From the NCBI GenBank assembly GCA_964514395.1, contig CAZEQK010000002.1, positions 62,001 to 126,000 of the forward strand: a stretch of 64,000 nt of DNA, read 5' to 3'. Positions 50,986-59,036 of this stretch are shown piece after piece (the first letter of the stretch is position 1; the number at the start of each line of letters is the position of its first letter). This DNA is from CAZEQK01 sp964514395. Its GTDB lineage: Bacteria; Bacillota; Bacilli; Tepidibacillales; Tepidibacillaceae. Position numbers and translations under genes: made by a program. Below the pieces are notes generated by a model. It had not been told where the DNA came from and searched no databases. It saw only the letters and a list, made by a program, of their open reading frames with translations.

Positions 50986-52594
50986 TGTTTGTATCACCCC
51001 CTTCCTTAGGTGTTGGTGATGCTTTAGGAATTGTTTGGCTTATTCCAGCTTGATCCATAAGCTTTTTTTCACGTGCCAATTGCTTTAAATTTTGGTCAAA
51101 ATCTCCCCCAACAATTTCAATTGTTTCTCGCTCTCTTGTTGAAATACCAAGTTCTATACGTTTCCCTGCTGCATCCACTTCTTTTGATGGATCTAATTGA
51201 CCAGGTGCAGGACCATGCCATTCCGCTTTTGACCATGCCTTTTTTATTGCTGGGTCCAGAAAGAATCCAGGAGCTTTTATCCTCCCAGTTGCTATTGCGT
51301 TTGCAAGCCACTCCTCATAAACAGGTTGACAGAACTCTTTTGCAATCCATTGTCTACGTGTTCTAAACATTTTCCAAGATTCTAAAAGAGCAGCTCGGCT
51401 TGCACTATAGCTAGATTGAAATGATTTAAGTAATAATTCCTGTGGAATCTCCAATGCTGAACCGATATATCTAGTTAATGAATTGACGAACATCTCAAAA
51501 TTGCTATTTGGTCTTGATGGGTTGGCTATCTCAACACTTTCGCCTGGATTTAATACATTAACAGCTCCATTCCCCATTTGATAATCAATCGGATCATTAT
51601 TTGGTACCTGATCTTGATCTGGAAGCATACTTCCTAATGGATTTTCACTTGACGGTCCATTGGATTTGATGAAAACCGTAAACATTCCAGATATTACAGC
51701 AGCCATTAATTCAGCTTCAGTATATCTAGTGATCTGTTTAAGCGATTCTATAACTGGTGCTAGGTAAGGAACGCCTCTACGTTGTTCAGCTCGTTCAAAT
51801 TCAGCAAGATGTAAAATATTAGAACGACCAGTGTCCTTCCCATATGCTTCTATTCTCTTCCATTTTCTTGGTTTTGTTGCTTCTAATCCGGTTGTAATCG
51901 GGTACAGGTTACAAATCCAATAAGCAACGGTTTTACCACTGTCATCATACTCAACACCTGATGTGATGTAATTATCATTATTTTTGTTTTTACCTTCTAC
52001 GGTACCAGCCACAGTGAGATTTTGCCAAGGTGTTGAGATGCGATCTGCTTCTATAAGATGAATTCTTAAACCGTATGGCATCCATGATGTTGGTTTTTCT
52101 TGCTTAAATAAAGCAAATGCATCACCATTCATCAATTGGCCCAAAAAAGCAATACCCTGCATGTCATAAAAATCCGACATTCGCAATGCATCACTGTACT
52201 TACTTTCAGCCCACAAAGTAAACTCTCTTTCTACTTGTCTCTCCCACTGGTCAGCATCTTCATCTGTCATTTTGAGAAATTCTGCATCAATTCGAGCTTT
52301 CAACCGCAAACCTGGACCAATAATATTAGTTTTATTTGTTCTAAGAGCAGATGTAGCGATTGGAGCGTTCATATATAAGTCACGTGACCTTGCACGTAAT
52401 ATTGTTAGATTTAAATCAATATCATCCTTTGCTCCGGATGCAATCGTTCTCCATCCTTTCATGCTCTTTTTTCTTCCTGATGCTCCACCTTCGCTATATC
52501 CAGAGTCAATTACCTCTAGAGTTTTACGTGCTGCCATACGTTGAACGGCCCATTTGGGTGAGAATGTTGCAATTGTACGATCTATTAGGTTCAT
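50978..52594 (-). CDS. B: Portal protein, lambda gpB family
   Basis: A 538-residue portal: DLNLTILRARSRDLYMNAPIA, TSALRTNKTNIIGPGLRL, and GSALEIPQELLLKSFQSSYSAS RAALLE region are typical of lambda-family portals. It forms the dodecameric ring for DNA entry. GGAGAGGAGG precedes the start. Order TerL-gpW-like-portal-protease is lambda-like. Confidence 0.93.
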   Translation of the reverse strand: MNLIDRTIATFSPKWAVQRMAARKTLEVIDSGYSEGGASGRKKSMKGWRTIASGAKDDIDLNLTILRARSRDLYMNAPIATSALRTNKTNIIGPGLRLKARIDAEFLKMTDEDADQWERQVEREFTLWAESKYSDALRMSDFYDMQGIAFLGQLMNGDAFALFKQEKPTSWMPYGLRIHLIEADRISTPWQNLTVAGTVEGKNKNNDNYITSGVEYDDSGKTVAYWICNLYPITTGLEATKPRKWKRIEAYGKDTGRSNILHLAEFERAEQRRGVPYLAPVIESLKQITRYTEAELMAAVISGMFTVFIKSNGPSSENPLGSMLPDQDQVPNNDPIDYQMGNGAVNVLNPGESVEIANPSRPNSNFEMFVNSLTRYIGSALEIPQELLLKSFQSSYSASRAALLESWKMFRTRRQWIAKEFCQPVYEEWLANAIATGRIKAPGFFLDPAIKKAWSKAEWHGPAPGQLDPSKEVDAAGKRIELGISTRERETIEIVGGDFDQNLKQLAREKKLMDQAGISQTIPKASPTPKEGGDTNNE

Positions 52595-52609
52595 GCTTTA
52601 CCTCCTCTC

Positions 52610-52846
52610 CTAGATATCACGAGGTACCACTCCAAATACTCGGTTTCTACCTTTTCTAGTTGCATTTGACTCTTCTTGAGCAACTTCTCGTTCTAAGTAT
52701 TTAATCATATTAGCTATTTCTGTTAAATTTGCTCTTGTTAATCGACGAGATCCAATTGAATATTCTTGAGCTCCATCTAAAATAGCCGTTTCACAGTCAA
52801 TATATTGCTGTAAACGGCTTTGAAGTGTTTCTAACCGTGTTGCCAT
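52610..52846 (-). CDS. gpW/DUF6148-like head-tail joining protein
   Basis: A 78-residue helical protein from ATG 52846 (GGAGGTTTT upstream): MATRLETLQSRLQQYIDCE, then SIGSRRLTRANLTEIANMIK. The SRRLTRANL element is the common mark of this family. The longer frame from 52879 overlaps the terminase and is less likely. Confidence 0.82.
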   Translation of the reverse strand: MATRLETLQSRLQQYIDCETAILDGAQEYSIGSRRLTRANLTEIANMIKYLEREVAQEESNATRKGRNRVFGVVPRDI

Positions 52847-52868
52847 GAGCAGAAAACCTCCAATACTT

Positions 52869-54719
52869 TTATATTTCAATACCTTTATTAATTAACCCAA
52901 CTTTTTTTTGAGGTTTTTTTTCTTTAATCGCTTCCTCTTCATCCATTTCCCTAATCTTTTTCAAAGTTTCAAGTGGAGGATTAAGAATTTCAAATGCTGC
53001 TGTAGCATAATTTCGAATGTCAAAAGGCTCATTTCTTTTACTTCCAGGTTTCATTTCCCATAAAAAAGAGGGAACTCCTTTTACTTTTCTTCTGACTTTA
53101 TGTTCTGCAGTCAATCCTTCAAAGTATGGTTCATCGTAATTCCGCTCTGGATTAGAAGGAAAATGAGAAAATCCCGGTTGATCTGCTGATTTAATTTTAA
53201 GTCTAGAGGTTAAAGTATCTTTTCCTACATCTACTCCAATTGTAAAAAGCCATACACCTTTTTCATTCCTTTTCTTTGGACGGTTAATAAAAGGAATGCC
53301 ATTTCCACCTCTTCCTTTAATAGCCCATACTCTGTTAAACTCTCTTGCTTTGCAAAAAGTATAAACTTCATCAGTAAAATGACCACCTGAGTCTATACAG
53401 GTAGTCATGATTTTAAGTTTATAATCATCATTAATGATATATTCTTTATTTAAGATAAGGTCAAGTTGTTCCCAAACATAATTTTGTCCTGGATCTCCCA
53501 TAATTACACCATATTGAATACCCCATGACTCTTTATCCAATCCCCAACCAACAATCTCATATTCTAAACGATTATCTTGGACATCAACTCCACAAGTTAA
53601 TACTAAAACAGGTGAAGGGACTTCCGTTTGATAAAATTCTCTTCGATTCTTCAGGTCATCTATTTCTACTCCTGATCCTTTTTCTTCCCATGTTTCCCCT
53701 AAAGATGTATTAATCCAAACTTTAAGTCTTTCTGGTCCTTCTCTATTGGCTTCTTGGAATTCTTCAACGATAGTTTCCCACTGCTTCCATGGACTTGCGA
53801 ATTCATTTAGATGGAATCCTCTTACTTTCCGATTTTCTTTTTGAGCTATCCATTTCCCTTGTTGCGACTTCCATTCATGTTCTCCATGTAATGCACCGCA
53901 ATATTTACAGGCATGATTCACATTTGTACATTGTTCGACCTTTCCATCATATTCAAAAACAATTTGGGGCCATTTCAATGGTTGGTATTCTCCGCAACTA
54001 GGACAAGTTAAATTCCATTCTTCCATAGTGCTATTTTCATAAGCACTTTCTATTCTAGATGCTCCCTTAATCGTTGGTGTACTAACCATAACAATCTTTC
54101 TATTCCAAAATGTTGTTGCTCTTTTTGTAACAAGGGATACAGGATCTCCTTCTGTTCCAGCTGAAATCGGGTATCTATCAACCTCATCTAGCAATACGAT
54201 TCTAATTGGTCTACTAGCTAATGAAGCTGAAGAGTTCGCCCCTGCCATGGTAATATGTCCTCCTGGAAAAGATTTATGAAGTAATGTATTACCACTATTT
54301 CTGCTTTTTATATCTTTAATTTTTTTCCGAAGAGCTGGTGTGTCTCTTATCATCGGAGATAATCTATCTTTGGAAAATGCTTGTGCTAATTCTAACGTTG
54401 GTTGAACTTGCATCATAGGTGATGGATCTTGATCTATAAAATATCCGATTATATTTAAGATAATTTCTGTTTTACCTACCTGAGCCGAGCACATAGCTAC
54501 TATTGTTTCTATATAATCATCACTTAAAGCATTCATTATTTCTCTTTGATAAGGAGCTCTATCAGTATTCCATTGTCCTGGTTCTGCCGATGCTTCAGAT
54601 GATAATTTTCTTTCTTTATCCGCCCATTCAGATACAGTTAATACTGGAGGTGGGGCGACTAATTTAGCAATTTTTTTAAAAAGCTTGATTGTTTTTTTCT
54701 TAGGATTCTTCATCTTCAT
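52869..54719 (-). CDS. Terminase large subunit, lambda GpA family
   Basis: A 616-residue packaging ATPase/nuclease. It has LTVSEWADKERKLSSEASAE, a Walker-like region MCSAQVGKTEIILNIIGYF, Walker B-type RIVLLDEVDRYP, a zinc-binding CPSCGEYQPL and CKYCGALHG, and the nuclease region VLTCGVDVQDNRLEYEIVGWG. GpA-family enzymes cut at cos and pump DNA into the prohead. Overlaps the small subunit gene by 20 bases. Confidence 0.95.
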   Translation of the reverse strand: MKMKNPKKKTIKLFKKIAKLVAPPPVLTVSEWADKERKLSSEASAEPGQWNTDRAPYQREIMNALSDDYIETIVAMCSAQVGKTEIILNIIGYFIDQDPSPMMQVQPTLELAQAFSKDRLSPMIRDTPALRKKIKDIKSRNSGNTLLHKSFPGGHITMAGANSSASLASRPIRIVLLDEVDRYPISAGTEGDPVSLVTKRATTFWNRKIVMVSTPTIKGASRIESAYENSTMEEWNLTCPSCGEYQPLKWPQIVFEYDGKVEQCTNVNHACKYCGALHGEHEWKSQQGKWIAQKENRKVRGFHLNEFASPWKQWETIVEEFQEANREGPERLKVWINTSLGETWEEKGSGVEIDDLKNRREFYQTEVPSPVLVLTCGVDVQDNRLEYEIVGWGLDKESWGIQYGVIMGDPGQNYVWEQLDLILNKEYIINDDYKLKIMTTCIDSGGHFTDEVYTFCKAREFNRVWAIKGRGGNGIPFINRPKKRNEKGVWLFTIGVDVGKDTLTSRLKIKSADQPGFSHFPSNPERNYDEPYFEGLTAEHKVRRKVKGVPSFLWEMKPGSKRNEPFDIRNYATAAFEILNPPLETLKKIREMDEEEAIKEKKPQKKVGLINKGIEI

Positions 54720-55215
54720 TAGTCTTCATATGTTCCTTTATAAAAATTTCAGGATTATAATCGGACAATTCAGATAGAGCTTCGTTTAAAACATTCATTA
54801 ATTTTGCTTTTATTGTATTTGTTTCTGATATATTAATAAGTTGAGGAGATAATTTAGTTGGGATTGATAAAATTCTCTGTCTAAATGATGTTAGCATATC
54901 ATTCATCACGTTCTCTACATCTTCTGAACTATGTACATCTCCACGCATTATTTGAAGTTCTAATTCTGTTTTTTCTCTTCTTGCTTTTGTCCAAAGAGCT
55001 TCTTCTTCTGACTTATTCAATTCTTCTTTATTCGGTTTTAAATATTCAATATATGTTTGAATGGAAGAAGGTAAATCGAACATTCCTCGCGCTGATTTGA
55101 CGAAAGCACCATCTTTCGCCAGCTGCTGAATTCTTCTTTTAGTCAATCCGAAAATTTCGCTCATTTCTTGAGTACCTACTATTAACTTTGAATCATCAGA
55201 AGCCTTGTGCGACAA
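54700..55215 (-). CDS. Terminase small subunit-like (Nu1-type)
   Basis: About 171 residues. The N-terminal winged-helix has GTQEMSEIFGLTKRRIQQLAKDG, as in Nu1, then a helical C-terminal oligomerisation part. TTG 55215, after AAAGGTGG, is favoured over TTG 55248. It should bind cos DNA, probably just upstream of its own gene, and load the large subunit. First gene of the late operon. Confidence 0.82.
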   Translation of the reverse strand: MSHKASDDSKLIVGTQEMSEIFGLTKRRIQQLAKDGAFVKSARGMFDLPSSIQTYIEYLKPNKEELNKSEEEALWTKARREKTELELQIMRGDVHSSEDVENVMNDMLTSFRQRILSIPTKLSPQLINISETNTIKAKLMNVLNEALSELSDYNPEIFIKEHMKTNEDEES

Positions 55216-55365
55216 CCATTCCACCACCTTTATAAAATTATTTCCCAAATTAGAATCTGTGAAAGCGAAATAACCTTTTTGAATTTTTATCTAGCTCTTT
55301 TTTGGGCTCGCAAGCACCCGCAAGCTTTTATTGCTCTAGAAGGACCCGTAATTATGATTTTTCAA
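55216..55365. other. Late operon leader, candidate cos/promoter region
   Basis: Noncoding stretch before the terminase small subunit. It contains a GC-richer patch with GCTTGCGGGTGCTTGCGAGC-type repeated CTTGCGGG/CTTGCGAG on the minus strand (around 55300-55330), unlike the AT-rich surroundings. Lambda-type phages have cos at this place; the late promoter should also be here. Neither is proven. Confidence 0.35.
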
Positions 55366-55391
55366 ACAAAAAAACACCCATTAAGGATGCC
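55366..55391 (-). terminator. Terminator after the DUF2321 gene
   Basis: GGCATCC/GGGTGTT stem (with G-T pairs) and seven T on the minus strand, 20 bp after the DUF2321 stop. It isolates that gene from the late operon. Confidence 0.7.
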
Positions 55392-55409
55392 TAAATATAA
55401 ATATTATTG

Positions 55410-55904
55410 TTAATTGTTTGGCCATAAGGCTTTTTTTGCGGTTTCACTAACTATTCCTATCAATATTTCCTTGAATCCACTTGCAAATTCTGGCCCTGCT
55501 TTAGATACTAATTTTTTAAATCTAGTAGTAGCTATAGTGGTTCGTGGCCCCTCTTTAATTAGATCATCTAAACTTTTCTTTAAAAGTTCTTGTTCATCTT
55601 CATTAAGCATTTCCATTTCTTCCGCGAGTTCTTTTGCTGCCTTTATTCTTTCTTCTGCCCATGAAAAAGGAGAGCCACATTCATGGCAGAAACTAGGAGC
55701 AACAAAATTATCAAATGAAATAACACCAGGAAAATTATAATAACCCCTTATAGGAGCATTACATTTATTGCAGGTTGTAATGGTTGGTTGTCCACATTTA
55801 TCGCAGTGCTTTTGATTGCTATTTGGATATGATTTTGTACTGCTATTTATTACATGACCATTAAGACAAATCTGAGCTACATCGTACCAGCTATCATCAC
55901 TCAT
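55410..55904 (-). CDS. DUF2321 zinc-ribbon protein, moron-like
   Basis: A 164-residue protein: YDVAQICLNGHVINSS, CDKCGQPTITTCNKCNAPI, and SFCHECGSPFSW give several zinc-binding Cys pairs of the DUF2321 family. The C-terminal 90 residues are helical. ATG 55904 follows GGAGGTGA. It has its own terminator and stands outside the late operon, as expected for a lysogen-expressed cargo gene. Function of the family is unknown. Confidence 0.82.
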   Translation of the reverse strand: MSDDSWYDVAQICLNGHVINSSTKSYPNSNQKHCDKCGQPTITTCNKCNAPIRGYYNFPGVISFDNFVAPSFCHECGSPFSWAEERIKAAKELAEEMEMLNEDEQELLKKSLDDLIKEGPRTTIATTRFKKLVSKAGPEFASGFKEILIGIVSETAKKALWPNN

Positions 55905-56031
55905 TTCAATCACCTCCTCTTCACCATATCATATAGCAAAAAGAAGACTATTTTATCAATTCGACAAAACTAGTGTTTTTTCGTCAAAGGATTTTTATAT
56001 ATTTTGTTTAATTGGCCGATTTAGGAAGAAG

Positions 56032-56361
56032 GTGATCGTTATCAAAGTCATTTATACAGTTCAACAAAAGCAATACAAAATTACGGTAGTACAAACATAT
56101 GATTATATGTATCATATCGTCTATCAACATTTAGATAAAATCAATAATCGAACTATATTATCTACGATTGCTAACAAACGATTTGCTATCGAAGCTGCTA
56201 AAAGATTCCCTGAGACATATATGATAGCTAAACAAAAAGGTTTTACCTTTGTTGGAGATAAGTTTATTCATTTAAAAAATAGAATAACCATTTTAGTAGA
56301 ACATGCTATAGAATTTACACCTGATAGATTCATGCTCTATTTGTGGGATATTTTAAATTAA
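56032..56361 (+). CDS. Orphan phage protein of unknown function
   Basis: A 109-residue basic protein from GTG 56032 (AGGAAGAAG upstream). It starts MIVIKVIYTVQQKQYKITVV and has alternating strands followed by helices (NKRFAIEAAKRFPETYMIAK). Single gene between opposite-strand neighbours. No family recognised. Confidence 0.6.
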   Translation: MIVIKVIYTVQQKQYKITVVQTYDYMYHIVYQHLDKINNRTILSTIANKRFAIEAAKRFPETYMIAKQKGFTFVGDKFIHLKNRITILVEHAIEFTPDRFMLYLWDILN

Positions 56362-56439
56362 TAAAAAGGAATATCCCCCCAAATGTTGAAATATGGTAAT
56401 GACTAAATTACATATTTAAATGATAAGGAGGGATTTTAT

Positions 56440-56571
56440 ATGTCAGAAAATAATCGTCCTACGTCTAATAATAACAAATCAACAACAAGACCCAATGGTA
56501 AATGGGAACAAAATTCAGTTGATAAACCTTCTTTAATTAAACCACCTGCAAATCCACCTAAAGAAAAATAG
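56440..56571 (+). CDS. 43-residue Pro/Asn-rich small protein
   Basis: An excellent AAGGAGGG lies 8 bases before ATG 56440. The peptide is polar and disordered: MSENNRPTSNNNKSTTRPNG, then KPSLIKPPANPPKEK. Low complexity but a clear translation signal. It follows the 109-residue orphan on the same strand and may be co-transcribed. Confidence 0.6.
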   Translation: MSENNRPTSNNNKSTTRPNGKWEQNSVDKPSLIKPPANPPKEK

Positions 56572-56581
56572 CATATTATAC

Positions 56582-57262
56582 TTATTTATTATTAATGATT
56601 TCACTAATCTTTTTCGAATCAAAAATTTTAATATAGGTTCCTGAATTAATGTCAATAAATATATTTACTATAGGGATATCATTATTAGCTATTTTATTAG
56701 TGAAATATTCAACGTGATTGAGAAGTAAACTTCGTTCCGGTTCAAAAGTCCGGGACACTTTTTTTATTTCTCCAATAATTCCTTTTTCCTTACTATCGAT
56801 TTTTCCTATTTCTATGACTTGTGCATCATTACTTAAAAATACTTCATCCCATACAGATGGAGAATTAGAAAATGGTGCAACTCCTCTCCATTTTCTAATA
56901 TTATTAATCAAATTTCTCTGTAATTGATATATCCACTTAGAATAAATGACACCCAATATAAAGCTAACTACAGCACTAATTATTAAAAATGAAATCAAAA
57001 AAATCAAATTGGAATAGACTTTTTTCAGATCATTAAGAGTCCAAATATATTTCATAGTAGTAAATGATGATGAAATTTTAATAAATAAATTATATATTAG
57101 CAGAGTAGATGTTGATACTGGCAACCAAAGTAATGCTGCTATTACAGTCAATTCACTGGACGAATGTTTGGTAACTGAGTTAACTCCAAATGATTGTATC
57201 CAAAAGTACATCATAAACCCAGGTAATATAAATACTAAAGTACTTATAAATTCATTCAACAT
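56582..57262 (-). CDS. DUF6338-like membrane protein
   Basis: A 226-residue protein from ATG 57262. Three membrane helices (about 5-25, 40-62, 85-110), then a cytoplasmic domain with GVAPFSNSPSVWDEVFLSND, the SPxxWD pattern of DUF6338. ATG follows GAGGTGATTG. Lone leftward gene in the accessory region. It could be an exclusion or defence protein of the lysogen; function of the family is not known to me. Confidence 0.7.
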   Translation of the reverse strand: MLNEFISTLVFILPGFMMYFWIQSFGVNSVTKHSSSELTVIAALLWLPVSTSTLLIYNLFIKISSSFTTMKYIWTLNDLKKVYSNLIFLISFLIISAVVSFILGVIYSKWIYQLQRNLINNIRKWRGVAPFSNSPSVWDEVFLSNDAQVIEIGKIDSKEKGIIGEIKKVSRTFEPERSLLLNHVEYFTNKIANNDIPIVNIFIDINSGTYIKIFDSKKISEIINNK

Positions 57263-57356
57263 CAATCACCTCAAGATTAGTTATTCTATAACAAATGCAA
57301 ACTTCCTTCTTAACTAATATACATTTTTCCCCCTCAATCTCTCTTTCCTTCTTTGT

Positions 57357-57578
57357 CTATTCTCCCAATACCTCAACTATGTACGTCTTTCTGCTCGATT
57401 GTGTGTCTCTGGTGGCATATCTGGCATTAAGATTTTCGTTACTAATCTCTTTATCTTGCTTAACATGATTAACACTCCTCATTTTAATTGATATCCATTC
57501 ATTTCTTTTCACACATCTATTAAAAGGACATACATACTTAGTTTCTGCATTACTAGACCATTCACATTTTTTGCACAT
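57357..57578 (-). CDS. Small cysteine-containing protein
   Basis: A 73-residue product: MCKKCEWSSNAETKYVCPFNRC has two Cys pairs that could bind one zinc; the remainder is polar and low in predicted structure. GAGGTAAC upstream is a fair ribosome site. Role unknown. Confidence 0.5.
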   Translation of the reverse strand: MCKKCEWSSNAETKYVCPFNRCVKRNEWISIKMRSVNHVKQDKEISNENLNARYATRDTQSSRKTYIVEVLGE

Positions 57579-57604
57579 GTTACCTCAGTCACTTTCTATT
57601 AATA

Positions 57605-57643
57605 ATTAAAAGAAAAAACCTGTCTTGCAAATATGTTTGCAAG
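57605..57643 (-). terminator. Terminator after the repeat and RNA region
   Basis: A perfect 8-bp stem CTTGCAAA/TTTGCAAG (57624-57643) is followed on the minus strand by ACAGG then TTTTTTCTTTT. It probably ends a leftward transcript coming from the tRNA-like RNA and repeats. Confidence 0.6.
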
Positions 57644-57745
57644 TATATTTCTTTATATTTTTCTTTAATATTTTCTTTAGGGTGTTGCAAGACCCCTTAC
57701 GAAGCTATGATACTGTAAGCTTAAAGGCACTTCTTTTTTTTGTCA

Positions 57746-57904
57746 CTGTACCTAACGTAGAGTACAGAACTATACCTAACGTAGTGGACAGTACTGTACC
57801 TAACGTAGTGGACAGTCGTGACTGTACCTGAATTAGAGTACAGTTGTATGTAACCCGTTGATACATAAGGATTTAAAAACGACTGTACCTAACGTAGTGG
57901 ACAG
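57746..57904 (+). repeat. Array of five 22-bp repeats
   Basis: Five copies begin with CTGTACC (CTATACC in copy 2) and end with GGACAG or GTACAG, at 57746, 57770, 57794, 57822 and 57883. The first three are spaced exactly 24 bp apart. Three copies (3, 5 and all but two bases of 2) are nearly identical; copy 4 differs in the centre. Each unit has inverted ends (CTGTAC...GTACAG), so each can bind a dimer or form a hairpin. No coding frame explains the conservation. Likely protein-binding iterons or an RNA element. Confidence 0.85.
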
Positions 57905-57928
57905 TCGTTAAATTATTGCTTTGTTTTA

Positions 57929-58050
57929 TGAGGCAGGTAAGGATTTGCACCTTACATGAAGTTGACCTTTGAAGCACTCCAGTGTTTCCGACTTATGGAA
58001 TGGTCTGCTGCTCTTACTCACTTGCGTCTACCTATTCCGCCACTGCCTCA
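57929..58050 (-). ncRNA. tRNA-like RNA with expanded anticodon region
   Basis: On the minus strand an 8-bp acceptor-like stem (TGAGGCAG/CTGCCTCA) joins both ends. A Leu/Ser-type D arm GCGGAATAGGTAGACGC lies at 58024-58040, and a T arm TAAGG-TGCAAAT-CCTTA at 57938-57954 with a near-standard T loop. The part between D and T arms is about 65 bases, with nested pairings AAGT/ACTT, GACC/GGTC and a small TTCC/GGAA hairpin whose 7-base loop reads ATAAGTC. It is too long for a normal tRNA and has no encoded CCA. A degenerate tRNA or a tRNA mimic. Confidence 0.6.
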
Positions 58051-58062
58051 TATTAAACATAA

Positions 58063-58150
58063 AAAAACAGCTGAAGGTGCATAGCCAGACATACTTATCA
58101 GGTATCTCCCTTTGCACGACTCCCTCCGCGTTGGGCCATCAGCTGTTTTT
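58063..58150. ncRNA. Structured RNA element with 12-bp closing stem
   Basis: AAAAACAGCTGA and TCAGCTGTTTTT close an internal region of 64 bases, which itself can fold: GTGCA/TGCAC and, within it, AGATAC/GTATGTCT with one bulge (minus strand). T-runs at both ends make it a possible bidirectional terminator for the HNH gene; the rich interior suggests more than that. It lies 12 bp upstream of the tRNA-like element. Confidence 0.5.
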
Positions 58151-58228
58151 GTATATCAGCCATCTCTTATTAAGGTTGATGGCAAACCCCTATGTAGTAG
58201 GAGTGGATTAACGAAAATTAATGAGTAT

Positions 58229-58756
58229 TTAATTTACTGCTTCCTGAGAAAATGGCATATATTTCGCTCGAGCTTTTTTAACTTCATATTCAGCTATTTC
58301 AATAGAATCAAAATAACCAATAACTATTCTTTTTCGATTTACCTGAACTCTTGCTACCCATTTTTTATGATATTTGTGCCAATAAACACCTCTAACACCA
58401 GATGTATTATTTCGCTGAATTAACTGGTTTTGCTGATTTTCAGCATTGGATACTATACGTAAATTATCATCAGTATTATCTAATGTGTTGTGATTGAAAT
58501 GATCTACATATTTATCATCTGGACAATTAGTTATAAAACGATGTAATCTAATCATTTTACGTTTCCCATTAGAGTAAATATAACCAACGCAATAAAAGTT
58601 CTGTATATCTTCACTCCATTTTACTTTCCATGTTTTAGGAAACTCTTTGACCTTATCTAATTTATTAGTTGATATTATCGTTTCAATTCGCCCATAATTC
58701 TTTGTTTCTAAAAATATAGCAGTAACTTCTCCGCGAATTTCATATTTGTTATTCAC
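58229..58756 (-). CDS. HNH/AP2 homing endonuclease
   Basis: A 175-residue protein from GTG 58756 (GGGAG upstream): NNKYEIRGEVTAIFLETKNYG, then HRFITNCPDDKYVDHFNHNTLDN with HNH residues, and a C-terminal AP2 DNA-binding domain (TSGVRGVYWHKYHKKWVARV, GYFDSIEIAEYEVKKA). This is a known selfish nuclease layout in phages. It lies directly upstream of the structured RNA and tRNA-like element in the same direction. Confidence 0.88.
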   Translation of the reverse strand: MNNKYEIRGEVTAIFLETKNYGRIETIISTNKLDKVKEFPKTWKVKWSEDIQNFYCVGYIYSNGKRKMIRLHRFITNCPDDKYVDHFNHNTLDNTDDNLRIVSNAENQQNQLIQRNNTSGVRGVYWHKYHKKWVARVQVNRKRIVIGYFDSIEIAEYEVKKARAKYMPFSQEAVN

Positions 58757-59036
58757 AATTAACACTCCCATTAAACAAAGAACGGAAGTATTCATTAGCT
58801 TCCTCTTGAGTTAGTTCGCCTTTTCTAATCATATAAGCAAGCTTGTCTAACTCATTATATCCGGGCCACAAACATCCCATATCTCTTTGAAAGTTAGATT
58901 GAGGATTTTGTCCAGCTACAGGTTCTACATTTTCGTTCTTTCCACAGAAAGGACAAACTATTTCAGTGCCCTTAGCATCTTCCTCTAACACCAAATATCC
59001 TTTCTCACATTCATGACATTGCCATTTTTCGAGCAT
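58749..59036 (-). CDS. Zinc-ribbon phage protein
   Basis: A 95-residue protein from ATG 59036 (TAGGAGAG upstream): MLEKWQCHECEKGYLVLEED, then EIVCPFCGKNE, one zinc ribbon, and a C-terminal helix pair DKLAYMIRKGELTQEEANEYF. Overlaps the HNH gene by 8 bases. Possibly a regulator; unknown. Confidence 0.75.
   Translation of the reverse strand: MLEKWQCHECEKGYLVLEEDAKGTEIVCPFCGKNENVEPVAGQNPQSNFQRDMGCLWPGYNELDKLAYMIRKGELTQEEANEYFRSLFNGSVNCE

Noticed and set aside
57625..57831. Rightward 68-codon frame reading VPNVVDS repeats
   Set aside because: It only translates the 22-bp repeats, has no ribosome site and overlaps a leftward terminator.
57746..57904. CRISPR-like array
   Set aside because: Repeats are separated by only 2-39 bases of unequal length, and no cas gene is near. 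Spacing does not fit spacers of 30-40 bases.
57929..58150. tmRNA or hammerhead ribozyme
   Set aside because: There is no tag reading frame or alanine-type acceptor as in tmRNA, and the CTGATG motif lacks the other hammerhead core bases.
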